NCBI RefSeq assembly: GCF_041154385.1
Contig: NZ_AP028929.1
Location: 62,001-126,000, forward strand
DNA: 64,000 nucleotides
Direction of reading: 5' to 3'
From: Streptococcus sp. SN-1
Lineage (GTDB): Bacteria > Bacillota > Bacilli > Lactobacillales > Streptococcaceae
The notes below the pieces were generated by a model that was given only the letters and a program-made list of their open reading frames with translations, did not search any database and was not told the DNA's origin. A program made the translations under genes and the position numbers. This document shows, in pieces, positions 18,701-27,315 of the stretch (position 1 is the first letter of the stretch; every line of letters starts with the position of its first letter).

Positions 18701-21700
18701 GTAGTTACAAATGGCGAAGGAAAAGTATCTGACGATAAGAGAACAGCAACTATCAAGATGACAGGTGTTACAACACTTACAGCTCCAAACCAATGGACAA
18801 GTTTTGTTGTTGCTAATGACAATGATAATGCAAGCTCATTCCCAGCAGGTCAAAACTATGACGCTACAACTGATGATGCAGTACGTCAACAAAAACCAGG
18901 ATATGTTCAGTTCATCGTTAAAAACCAAACATCTAAATATGACATTGCAGCTCCAACTGAAAAAGTTGCTGTAACAGATCCAGCTAACGTAACAGAAGCA
19001 GAATTAGAGAAAATCAAAGAAAAACTACAAATTGAGTACTCTAATAACAATGATGATGCTAACTTAGCTGACAAAAAAGGTAAAACTGTAGATGCTGCAG
19101 ATGCTAAGGCTAAGATTGCCTCAGTAACAAAAGATGACCAAGGAAATCTTGTAGTAACATACACAGACGGTTCTACAGATAAAAAACCATTGTCAGAATT
19201 TGTAACTCTAGATAAACAACCAGCTATCAATGAGGTTAATAAAGCAGCTGAGAAACAAATTGAGGCTATTAACAATAACCCAGAAGCAACTAAAGAAGAA
19301 AAAGATAAAGCAATCGAGCAAGTAAATGCAGATAAAGCTAAAGCTCTTGAAGATATTGCTAACTCTACTGCTACAACTAAACCTGAGTTAGATAAAGTAG
19401 AAAAAGCAGGAACTGACAAGATTAAAACAGATAATCCTGTACTTTCTAAGAAACCAGCAGCTAAGCAAGCCATTGACGATGCGTTAGCAGCGAAAAACAA
19501 AGCAATCGATGCTCGTCCAGATTTAACTCCAGAAGAGAAAACTAAAGCTAAAGAAGCAGCAAAAGCAGCAGCTGATAAAGCTAAGGAAGCTGTCGATGCA
19601 GCAAAAACAGATGCAGAAGTTACTAAAGCTAAAGAAGCTGGAACTACAGCAGTTGCAGATGTAACTCCAGTAGCCAAAGCGGAAGCTAAGAAAGCAATTG
19701 CAAAAGCATTAGAAGATAAAAATAGCGAAATTGATAAGCGTACAGACTTAACTGATGAAGAAAAAACAGCAGCTAAGAATGAAGCAAAAGATAAAGCTGA
19801 CGCTCAATTAGCTGAAATTGCAAAACAACCTGATGCAGCAGCTACACCAGCAGCAGCTAAAACAGCTCAAGATGTAGTAGATGCAGCTAAGGAAACAGGT
19901 GTAGATGAAGTTACTGCAGTAAATCCAGTAGCTAAAGCTAAACCAGAAGCTAAAAAAGCAATCGATAAAGCGTTAGAAGCTAAAAACCAAGAAATCGATG
20001 CTCGCACAGATTTAACTCCAGAAGAGAAAACTAAAGCGAAAGAAGTAGCAAAAGCGCAAGCAGACGTAGCTAAAGGTGCTGTTGATGCAGCAACTACAAA
20101 TGCAGCAGTTGATAAAGCTAAAGCAGATGGAACTACAGCAGTTGCAAATGTAACTCCAGTAGTTAAAGAAGCGGCTAAAAAAGCAATCGCAGATGAATTA
20201 GCAGAAAAAGAAAAAGCAATCGATGCACGTAAAGATTTAACAGATGCAGAGAAAGCAAAAGCTAAGGAAGAAGCACAAGCAAAAGCAAAAGAAGCAACAG
20301 ACGCTATTAACAAGCAGCCAGATGTAGCAACTACACCAACAGCAGCTAAAACAGCTCAAGATGCAGTAGATGCAGCTAAAGCTAAAGGTGTAGCAGATGT
20401 TAAAGCTGTAAACCCAGTAGCGAAAGAAGCAGCTAAGCAAGCAATCGCAGATGAATTGGCTAAGAAAGTTGGAGAAATCGATGCACGTCCTGACTTAACT
20501 GACAAAGAAAAAGATGCAGCTAAGAAAGATGCTCAAGCAAAAGCTAAAAAAGCGACAGATGCTATTAACGCACAGCCAGATAACGCAGAAACACCAGAAA
20601 AAGCAGCAGAAGCACAAACAGCAGTAGATGGTGCAAAAGATAAAGGTGTAGCAGATGTTAAAGCTGTAAATCCAGTAGCGAAAGAAAAAGCTAAAGAAGA
20701 AATCGCAAAAGAGTTAGCTAAGAAAGAAGAAGCAATCGATGCACGTCCTGACTTAACTGACGAAGAAAAAGCAGCAGCTAAGAAAGATGCGCAAGCGAAA
20801 GCAAAAGAAGCAACAGATGCAATCGACGCTCAACCATCTATCGCAGAAACACCAGAAAAAGCAGCAGAAGCTCAAAAAGCAGTAGATGGTGCAAAAGATA
20901 AAGGTGTAGCAGATGTTAAAGCTGTAGATCCAGTAGCGGCTAAGAAACCAGAAGCTAAAAAAGCAGTAGATGCAGCTCTTAAAGCTAAAGTAGACGCAAT
21001 TAACGCACGTGAAGACTTAACTCCAGCAGAAAAAGATGAAGCTAAGAAAGCAGCAGAGAAAGCAGCAGATGACGCTAAGAAAGCAATCGATGCAGCAACA
21101 ACAGATGCAGCAGTAGATGCAGCGAAAAATGCTGGTACTGGAGAAGTTGCGAAAGTAAATCCAGTAGCGAAAGAAAAAGCTAAAGAAGAAATTGCAAAAG
21201 AGTTAGCTAAGAAAGAAGAAGCAATCGACGGGCGTAAAGACTTAACTGACGAAGAAAAAGCAGCAGCTAAGAAAGAAGCTCAAGATAAAGCTAAAGAAGC
21301 AACAGATGCGATCAATGATCAACCAGCTAATGCAGAAACACCAGAAAAAGCAGCAGAAGCTCAAAAAGCAGTAGATGGTGCAAAAGATAAAGGTGTAGCA
21401 GATGTTAAAGCTGTAAATCCAGAAGCAGTAACTAAACCAGCAGCCAAGAAAGCAATCGAAGATAAATTAGCAAAACAATTGGAAGATATTGCTAATACTC
21501 CAGATGCTACTGATGAAGAGAAGAAAGTTGCAGCAGATGCAGCTAAAGCTCAAGCAGAAGAAGCTAAGGAAGAAATCGATAAAGCTGGAACAGATGCAGA
21601 AGTTAAGCAACTTCAAGAAGCAGCTGAAGGTGAAATTGAAAAATCTGTACCAGTTGTAGAAGATAAACCAAATGCTCGTAAAGCAATTGATGAAGAAGCA

Positions 21701-24700
21701 ACAGCTAAGAAAGCAGAAATCGATGCGCGTAACGATCTAACTCCTGAAGCTAAAGCTAAATTAAAAGCTAAAGTAGATAAAGCTGCTGAAAAATCTAAAG
21801 CAGCAATTGATGCAGTAAGTAGTGTAGACGATGTTAATACAATAGAAGAAGCTGATAAGGCGGCTATTAAAGCAATTGGAGAAGTAAACAGACCAATTGA
21901 TAAAGTATTAGTAAAAGATCCAAGTGCATTAACAGATGAAGAAAAAGCTAAAATCTTAGAAGAAGTTAAGAAAGTTAACCCAACAGCTAAAGAAGTTAAA
22001 TATGATGAAAATGGAAACATCGAAGTAACAACAGAAGCTGGCGATAAAGGAATTATCAATCCGACAAAATTAGTGAAAACTGAGGACCAATTAGATAACG
22101 GTAAAGGTGGAAATGACATTAACAAACCACTTGATAAAGTTATCGTAAAAGATCCATCGAACTTAACTGACGAAGAGAAAGCTAAGATTGTTGCTAAAGT
22201 TGAAGAGGTAAATCCAGATGCTATCGTAACAATCAATGAAGATGGAACTGTTTCTGTTTCTGCTCCAGATGGTAAAACTGCAGCAATTCCAGCATCAGAA
22301 TTAGTAAGAACTAAAGAAGATACTTCTAACCCAGATGCAGGAAATAGTAAAATTGTTAAACCAGCAGACAAAGTAGCCGGTGAAGCAAATGATCCGGATG
22401 ATCAAGCTAAAGTAGAAGAAAAATTAAGAGAATTAAACCCAGAAACTAAATCTGTTAAATTTGATGAAGATGGTAATGCGACAGTTACACTGAAAGATGG
22501 AACTACTGCGACAATCCCATCAGAAGATTTATTCAAATCAGAAGTAGATGCAACTAAACCAAATGCAGGCAACGACATCGTTAAACCAGCAGATAAGACA
22601 GTAGTAGCAAATCCAGAAAAACTTACAGACGCTGAGAAGAAAGCGATCGAAGATAAAGTTAAAGCTGTAAATCCAGATGCAACAGTAGTTGTAGATGATA
22701 AAGGAAATGCGACAGTTACAACTCCAGAAGGTAAGACAGCCGTAATTCCAGCAGCAGACTTGACGAAAGATCCAGAAGCTGCAACTAAACCAAATGCAGG
22801 CAACGACATCGTTAAACCAGCAGATAAGACAGTAGTAGCAAATCCAGAAAAACTTACAGACGCTGAGAAGAAAGCGATCGAAGATAAAGTTAAAGCTGTA
22901 AATCCAGATGCAACAGTAGTTGTAGATGACAAAGGAAATGCGACAGTCACAACCCCAGAAGGTAAGACAGCTGTAATTCCAGCAGCAGACTTGACGAAAG
23001 ATCCAGAAGCTGCAACTAAACCAAATGCAGGCAACGACATCGTTAAACCAGCAGATAAGACAGTAGTAGCAAATCCAGAAAAACTTACAGACGCTGAGAA
23101 GAAAGCGATCGAAGATAAAGTTAAAGCTGTAAATCCAGATGCAACAGTAGTTGTAGATGACAAAGGAAATGCGACAGTCACAACCCCAGAAGGTAAGACA
23201 GCTGTAATTCCAGCAGCAGACTTGACGAAAGATCCAGAAGCTGCAACTAAACCAAATGCAGGCAACGACATCGTTAAACCAGCAGATAAGACAGTAGTAG
23301 CAAATCCAGAAAAACTTACAGACGCTGAGAAGAAAGCGATCGAAGATAAAGTTAAAGCTGTAAATCCAGATGCAACAGTAGTTGTAGATGACAAAGGAAA
23401 TGCGACAGTCACAACCCCAGAAGGTAAGACAGCTGTAATTCCAGCAGCAGACTTGACGAAAGATCCAGAAGCTGCAACTAAACCAAATGCAGGTAACGAC
23501 ATCGTTAAACCAGCAGATAAGACAGTAGTAGCAAATCCAGAAAAACTTACAGACGCTGAGAAGAAAGCGATCGAAGATAAAGTTAAAGCAGTCAACCCAG
23601 GATCTAAAGTTGTAGTAGACGATAAAGGAAACGCAACAGTAACAACCCCAGAAGGAAATACAGCCGTAATTCCAGCAGCAGACTTGACGAAAGATCCAGA
23701 AGCTGCAACTAAACCAAATGCAGGCAACGACATCGTTAAACCAGCAGATAAGACAGTAGTAGCAAATCCAGAAAAACTTACAGACGCTGAGAAGAAAGCG
23801 ATCGAAGATAAAGTTAAAGCTGTAAATCCAGATGCAACAGTAGTTGTAGATGATAAAGGAAATGCGACAGTCACAACACCAGAAGGTAAGACAGCTGTAA
23901 TTCCAGCAGCAGACTTGACGAAAGATCCAGAAGCTGCAACTAAACCAAATGCAGGCAACGACATCGTTAAACCAGCAGATAAGACAGCAGTTAAAGATCC
24001 AGCTAACTTAACTCCAGAAGAGAAGAAAGCGATCGAAGATAAAGTTAAAGCTGTAAATCCAGATGCAACAGTAGTTGTAGATGATAAAGGAAATGCGACA
24101 GTCACAACTCCAGAAGGTAAGACAGCTGTAATTCCAGCAGCAGACTTGACGAAAGATCCAGCAGCTGCAACTAAACCAAATGCAGGTAACGACATCGTTA
24201 AACCAGCAGATAAGACAGTAGTAGCAAATCCAGAAAAACTTACAGACGCTGAGAAGAAAGCGATCGAAGATAAAGTTAAGGCTGTAAACCCAGATGCAAC
24301 AGTAGTTGTAGATGATAAAGGAAATGCGACAGTTACAACTCCAGAAGGAAATACAGCCGTAATTCCAGCAGCAGACTTGACGAAAGATCCAGCAGCTGCA
24401 ACTAAACCAAATGCAGGTAACGACATCGTTAAACCAGCAGATAAGACAGTAGTAGCAAATCCAGAAAAACTTACAGACGCTGAGAAGAAAGCGATCGAAG
24501 ATAAAGTTAAAGCTGTAAACCCAGATGCAACAGTAGTTGTAGATGATAAAGGAAATGCGACAGTTACAACTCCAGAAGGAAATACAGCCGTAATTCCAGC
24601 AGCAGACTTGACGAAAGATCCAGAAGCTGCAACTAAACCAAATGCAGGTAACGACATCGTTAAACCAGCAGATAAGACAGTAGTAGCAAATCCAGAAAAA

Positions 24701-27202
24701 CTTACAGACGCTGAGAAGAAAGCGATCGAAGATAAAGTTAAAGCTGTAAATCCAGATGCAACAGTAGTTGTAGATGATAAAGGAAATGCGACAGTCACAA
24801 CTCCAGAAGGTAAGACAGCTGTAATTCCAGCAGCAGACTTGACGAAAGATCCAGAAGCTGCAACTAAACCAAATGCAGGTAACGACATCGTTAAACCAGC
24901 AGATAAGACAGTAGTAGCAAATCCAGAAAAACTTACAGACGCTGAGAAGAAAGCGATCGAAGATAAAGTTAAAGCTGTAAATCCAGATGCAACAGTAGTT
25001 GTAGATGATAAAGGAAATGCGACAGTCACAACTCCAGAAGGTAAGACGGCTGTAATTCCAGCAGTAGACTTGACGAAAGATCCAGAAGCTGCAACTAAAC
25101 CAAATGCAGGTAACGACATCGTTAAACCAGCAGATAAGACAGTAGTAGCAAATCCAGAAAAACTTACAGACGCTGAGAAGAAAGCGATCGAAGATAAAGT
25201 TAAGGCTGTAAACCCAGATGCAACAGTAGTTGTAGATGATAAAGGAAATGCGACAGTTACAACTCCAGAAGGTAAGACAGCCGTAATTCCAGCAGCAGAC
25301 TTGACGAAAGATCCAGAAGCTGCAACTAAACCAAATGCAGGCAACGACATCGTTAAACCAGCAGATAAGACAGCAGTAGCAAATCCAGAAAAACTTACAG
25401 ACGCTGAGAAGAAAGCGATCGAAGATAAAGTTAAAGCTGTAAATCCAGATGCAACAGTAGTTGTAGATGATAAAGGAAATGCGACAGTCACAACTCCAGA
25501 AGGTAAGACAGCTGTAATTCCAGCAGCAGACTTGACGAAAGATCCAGCAGCTGCAACTAAACCAAATGCAGTAAACACACCAGCATCTAAGGTAGAAGTT
25601 AAAGATCCAGCCAACTTAACAGATGAAGAAAAAGCAAAAGTTAAGAAAGCAATTGAGGCAGTCAACCCAGGATCTAAAGTTGTAGTAGACGATAAAGGAA
25701 ACGCAACAGTAACAACCCCAGAAGGAAATACAGCAGTAATTCCAGCAGCAGACGTAACTAAGTCAGCAGCAGATGCAGGTAAAGCAAATGCAGGAAATGC
25801 AGTAAACACACCAGCATCTAAGGTAGAAGTTAAAGATCCAGCTAACTTAACTCCAGAAGAGAAGAAAGCGATCGAAGATAAAGTTAAAGCTGTAAACCCA
25901 GATGCAACAGTAGTTGTAGATGATAAAGGAAACGCAACAGTAACAACACCAGAAGGTAAAACAGCAACAATTCCAGCAACAGACTTAACTAAGTCAGCAT
26001 CAGACGCAGGTAAAGCAAATGCAGGAAATGGAGCAAATACACCAGCAACTAAGACAGTAGTAAAAGATCCAACTAACTTAACAGATGAAGAAAAAGCAAA
26101 AGTTAAGAAAGCAGTAGAGGATGTAAACCCAGGATCAACTGTAGTAGTAAATGATAAAGGTGATGTAATCGTTACTAAAGGTGATGGAACAGTATTAGTA
26201 ATCCCAGAACTTGACTTAGTAATTCCAGAAGATAAATTAACTGATCCAACTCAACAAAATGGTGTAAATACACCAGCAACTAGAGTGTTAGTTGGAGATA
26301 AAGCTAAATTAACAGCTGATGAAATTGAAAAAGTTAAAGAATCAATTAAAGCAGTCAACCCAGGATCAACTGTAGTAGTAGACGAAAACGGAAATGCGAC
26401 AGTCACAACTCCAGAAGGTAAGACAGCAACAATTCCAGCAGCTCGATTAGTTAAAGATGCTAAAGATGTTGCAGCTAAGAACAATGGTGAAAACATCAAC
26501 CTTGACTTCGAAAAAGAAACAGTAGCAGACTTCAATAACTTAACAGATGCAGAAAAAGAAGCTGCAAAAGCTAAGATTAAAGGAGCAAATGCTGATGTAT
26601 TAGAAGTTATCTTCGACAAAGCAGGAAACGCAACTGTAATTACTAAAGATGGTAAAGTTTACACAATCGTAGCTAAAGATATCTTTAAACAACGTCCATA
26701 TGTACCATCAAATGGTGGAGGCAATAACGGAGCTACTAACACTGACGCAAAAGTGGATAAAGCTAAGTTAGAAGGTGCTATTCGTCAATTAGATGAATTG
26801 ATCATCAAAGAATCAGCTAAGTTTGATGCAGAAACTGCAAAAGAAGCGAATGCATTATCAGCAGATGCTAAGAAAGTATTTGCTAATGCAGACGCAAGTC
26901 AAGCAGAAGTGGATGCAATGGTTAAACGTATCGAAGACTTCATGGCGAAAGTTGCTTCATCAACTGATCATGCAACTCCAGCTAACGACCAAGCTGCTCA
27001 AAAACCAGCTGTAGCTCCAGCTACTGCTCAAGCAGCAGCTAATGCTAGCCAAGAAGCAACAACAAACGCGCGTAAAGCAGCTAAAGAATTGCCAAATACA
27101 GGTACAGCAGATTCTACTGTAGCTATGGTAGCAGCTGCCGCAAGTGCATTACTTGGTCTTGGTCTTGCAGGCCGTCGTCGTAAAGAAGACGAAGAAGCTT
27201 AA
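15770..27202 (+). CDS. Giant LPXTG-anchored repeat adhesin (YSIRK, DUF1542, Rib-like repeats)
   Basis: A 3810-residue cell-wall protein. It has a YSIRK signal (TRYSIRKYSFGAASVAVAA), then a helical FIVAR-like segment (~45-130). Four beta modules of the 'APTVEIPYS...VYVYANED' kind alternate with Rib-like units (~205-1150). Eleven DUF1542-like helical repeats follow (KKAIADELAEKEKAIDARKD type, ~1155-2040). About 21 Rib-like repeats come next, thirteen nearly identical, then a helical tail, LPNTG (~residue 3774), a hydrophobic helix and RRRKEDEEA. It would be exported and joined to peptidoglycan by sortase A, with a long stalk projecting the N-terminal modules. Related Rib and DUF1542 proteins mediate adhesion and aggregation; the ligand here is unknown. 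The ATG at 15770 follows AGGAG; a GTG at 15725 in frame would spoil the signal peptide. It is monocistronic, with a shared terminator. Confidence 0.92.
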   Translation: MENKPSMSRVERLHREKVTRYSIRKYSFGAASVAVAALFMFLGNGAVSVQADQIQPGDTAAAQPATPALDKTQLESYISEIETKLSNGSYDNKTEESVAVLKAELESAKATLANATTQAELKKAYSKLVTTVNSKLKNKPVEKKETPAVDTTEGKETVGKTAENTEKKSESNSIENTGSNDARNGKELDKNNAFRAETDTEKPKVSIDYDDPASQTFWVTPTEETKIIDRIKITDNSGKIVKGWMQKMGGGKDVNIGYGLNNSNIDGETTATAAQPATLSVTGVLQPRLNGKPWPNGSTVVSRKVRAKDASNNEIDNEGASDPAYQVFFKVRSQNVKYTEDLANKAANFDKVAVADPAQLQQAELDKIKAGLQAGDGNNLNGKIDTVTQKGDKVVITYNDGTTAERPVTDFARVNAKPTAEFPFSDAAAKEIYVYGAEENSFGIKIKDDSGKISSATLRQGGNQEFATVPGETNKISTQYGYTANTITTETPATDANPAVITYSGRPAPEGTFTQDNLNAATRGENPPGVALGWRFLRVADADGGEIGGSARNATDPGAFRVMLKPQTQKYDVTTPENEADKLPVVDANHVTDAEFKKLVGANNANIKLHYSKTNTDANLVAKQGQNVDDKADKIKSVTKVDNNMVVTYKDGSTDTLPLTKFARTNAAPTVEIPYSLDGKKDVYVYANEDFEIPIKFTDDSGKIASANVLRGGNNESPVKDASNPNVLNNEFNTTVEKISTETVATAENPAIVKIQGNISKDNSGIPASSFPKEPDQELKIVTRYATATDTDGRELSNIATSDSYAKDPGSFTIKLKAQTAKYDIKTPETKVPVVDANNVTEAEFNEIKKNIKIQYSTENPDKNLADKKGTEVENQDDRIESITKDGNNVVVTYKDGSKDTKPLTDFARTNPAPTVELPYSNPDKKQIYVYTGENTDLTFKASDDAEVKDLYLRGPGGVGNDNTAGYGFTTGKIDNDVVTNGEGKVSDDKRTATIKMTGVTTLTAPNQWTSFVVANDNDNASSFPAGQNYDATTDDAVRQQKPGYVQFIVKNQTSKYDIAAPTEKVAVTDPANVTEAELEKIKEKLQIEYSNNNDDANLADKKGKTVDAADAKAKIASVTKDDQGNLVVTYTDGSTDKKPLSEFVTLDKQPAINEVNKAAEKQIEAINNNPEATKEEKDKAIEQVNADKAKALEDIANSTATTKPELDKVEKAGTDKIKTDNPVLSKKPAAKQAIDDALAAKNKAIDARPDLTPEEKTKAKEAAKAAADKAKEAVDAAKTDAEVTKAKEAGTTAVADVTPVAKAEAKKAIAKALEDKNSEIDKRTDLTDEEKTAAKNEAKDKADAQLAEIAKQPDAAATPAAAKTAQDVVDAAKETGVDEVTAVNPVAKAKPEAKKAIDKALEAKNQEIDARTDLTPEEKTKAKEVAKAQADVAKGAVDAATTNAAVDKAKADGTTAVANVTPVVKEAAKKAIADELAEKEKAIDARKDLTDAEKAKAKEEAQAKAKEATDAINKQPDVATTPTAAKTAQDAVDAAKAKGVADVKAVNPVAKEAAKQAIADELAKKVGEIDARPDLTDKEKDAAKKDAQAKAKKATDAINAQPDNAETPEKAAEAQTAVDGAKDKGVADVKAVNPVAKEKAKEEIAKELAKKEEAIDARPDLTDEEKAAAKKDAQAKAKEATDAIDAQPSIAETPEKAAEAQKAVDGAKDKGVADVKAVDPVAAKKPEAKKAVDAALKAKVDAINAREDLTPAEKDEAKKAAEKAADDAKKAIDAATTDAAVDAAKNAGTGEVAKVNPVAKEKAKEEIAKELAKKEEAIDGRKDLTDEEKAAAKKEAQDKAKEATDAINDQPANAETPEKAAEAQKAVDGAKDKGVADVKAVNPEAVTKPAAKKAIEDKLAKQLEDIANTPDATDEEKKVAADAAKAQAEEAKEEIDKAGTDAEVKQLQEAAEGEIEKSVPVVEDKPNARKAIDEEATAKKAEIDARNDLTPEAKAKLKAKVDKAAEKSKAAIDAVSSVDDVNTIEEADKAAIKAIGEVNRPIDKVLVKDPSALTDEEKAKILEEVKKVNPTAKEVKYDENGNIEVTTEAGDKGIINPTKLVKTEDQLDNGKGGNDINKPLDKVIVKDPSNLTDEEKAKIVAKVEEVNPDAIVTINEDGTVSVSAPDGKTAAIPASELVRTKEDTSNPDAGNSKIVKPADKVAGEANDPDDQAKVEEKLRELNPETKSVKFDEDGNATVTLKDGTTATIPSEDLFKSEVDATKPNAGNDIVKPADKTVVANPEKLTDAEKKAIEDKVKAVNPDATVVVDDKGNATVTTPEGKTAVIPAADLTKDPEAATKPNAGNDIVKPADKTVVANPEKLTDAEKKAIEDKVKAVNPDATVVVDDKGNATVTTPEGKTAVIPAADLTKDPEAATKPNAGNDIVKPADKTVVANPEKLTDAEKKAIEDKVKAVNPDATVVVDDKGNATVTTPEGKTAVIPAADLTKDPEAATKPNAGNDIVKPADKTVVANPEKLTDAEKKAIEDKVKAVNPDATVVVDDKGNATVTTPEGKTAVIPAADLTKDPEAATKPNAGNDIVKPADKTVVANPEKLTDAEKKAIEDKVKAVNPGSKVVVDDKGNATVTTPEGNTAVIPAADLTKDPEAATKPNAGNDIVKPADKTVVANPEKLTDAEKKAIEDKVKAVNPDATVVVDDKGNATVTTPEGKTAVIPAADLTKDPEAATKPNAGNDIVKPADKTAVKDPANLTPEEKKAIEDKVKAVNPDATVVVDDKGNATVTTPEGKTAVIPAADLTKDPAAATKPNAGNDIVKPADKTVVANPEKLTDAEKKAIEDKVKAVNPDATVVVDDKGNATVTTPEGNTAVIPAADLTKDPAAATKPNAGNDIVKPADKTVVANPEKLTDAEKKAIEDKVKAVNPDATVVVDDKGNATVTTPEGNTAVIPAADLTKDPEAATKPNAGNDIVKPADKTVVANPEKLTDAEKKAIEDKVKAVNPDATVVVDDKGNATVTTPEGKTAVIPAADLTKDPEAATKPNAGNDIVKPADKTVVANPEKLTDAEKKAIEDKVKAVNPDATVVVDDKGNATVTTPEGKTAVIPAVDLTKDPEAATKPNAGNDIVKPADKTVVANPEKLTDAEKKAIEDKVKAVNPDATVVVDDKGNATVTTPEGKTAVIPAADLTKDPEAATKPNAGNDIVKPADKTAVANPEKLTDAEKKAIEDKVKAVNPDATVVVDDKGNATVTTPEGKTAVIPAADLTKDPAAATKPNAVNTPASKVEVKDPANLTDEEKAKVKKAIEAVNPGSKVVVDDKGNATVTTPEGNTAVIPAADVTKSAADAGKANAGNAVNTPASKVEVKDPANLTPEEKKAIEDKVKAVNPDATVVVDDKGNATVTTPEGKTATIPATDLTKSASDAGKANAGNGANTPATKTVVKDPTNLTDEEKAKVKKAVEDVNPGSTVVVNDKGDVIVTKGDGTVLVIPELDLVIPEDKLTDPTQQNGVNTPATRVLVGDKAKLTADEIEKVKESIKAVNPGSTVVVDENGNATVTTPEGKTATIPAARLVKDAKDVAAKNNGENINLDFEKETVADFNNLTDAEKEAAKAKIKGANADVLEVIFDKAGNATVITKDGKVYTIVAKDIFKQRPYVPSNGGGNNGATNTDAKVDKAKLEGAIRQLDELIIKESAKFDAETAKEANALSADAKKVFANADASQAEVDAMVKRIEDFMAKVASSTDHATPANDQAAQKPAVAPATAQAAANASQEATTNARKAAKELPNTGTADSTVAMVAAAASALLGLGLAGRRRKEDEEA
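19230..21890 (+). repeat. Eleven DUF1542-like helical repeats in the adhesin
   Basis: Units of about 75-85 residues start with K-x-x-A-K-x-A-I and contain A-I-D-A-R-x-D-L-T (D/P)-x-E-K and a closing V-x-P-V. They diverge more than the later Rib array and are rich in Ala, Lys and Glu, as for a rod-like helical stalk. The ends are approximate. Confidence 0.8.
22571..25573 (+). repeat. Thirteen tandem 231-bp Rib-like repeats
   Basis: The AACGACATCG motif recurs at 22571, 22802, 23033 and so on every 231 bp, thirteen units giving 3003 bp. Each encodes 77 residues (KPADKTVVANPEKLTDAEKK ... GNATVTTPEGKTAVIP). Variants are clustered: unit 5 has VNPGSK, unit 7 KDPANLTPEE, and units 5, 8 and 9 EGNTAVIP; several units are nearly base-for-base identical. 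Three divergent units lie upstream and five downstream. The pattern implies recent expansion and gene conversion inside the array. Confidence 0.95.
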
Positions 27203-27273
27203 TTGGTAGATTGTTTGATAAACATCAGATGATAAATCCGATTTTCAAAGCTTAAGCAAGTACCTCTCATAAG

Positions 27274-27310
27274 AAAATCTCCTAGCAGGAAAGTCTGCTA
27301 GGAGATTTTT
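27274..27310. terminator. Bidirectional terminator between adhesin and GH92 gene
   Basis: A 14-base arm AAAATCTCCTAGCA (27274-27287) pairs with TGCTAGGAGATTTT (27296-27309). A and T runs on both sides serve the two convergent genes. The GH92 stop codon is only 6 bases away. Confidence 0.85.
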
Positions 27311-27315
27311 GTATT

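Noticed and set aside
22571..25573. Regular repeat array as a CRISPR
   Set aside because: Units are 231 bp, coding, in frame and without unique spacers.
22402..25809. 1135-codon open frame on the minus strand, and similar ones at 18907-19677, 19867-20313, 21613-22371 and 26251-26619
   Set aside because: They mirror the Ala/Lys/Asp-rich repeats of the adhesin; codon bias of the repeats keeps the opposite frame open. No ribosome site or domain.
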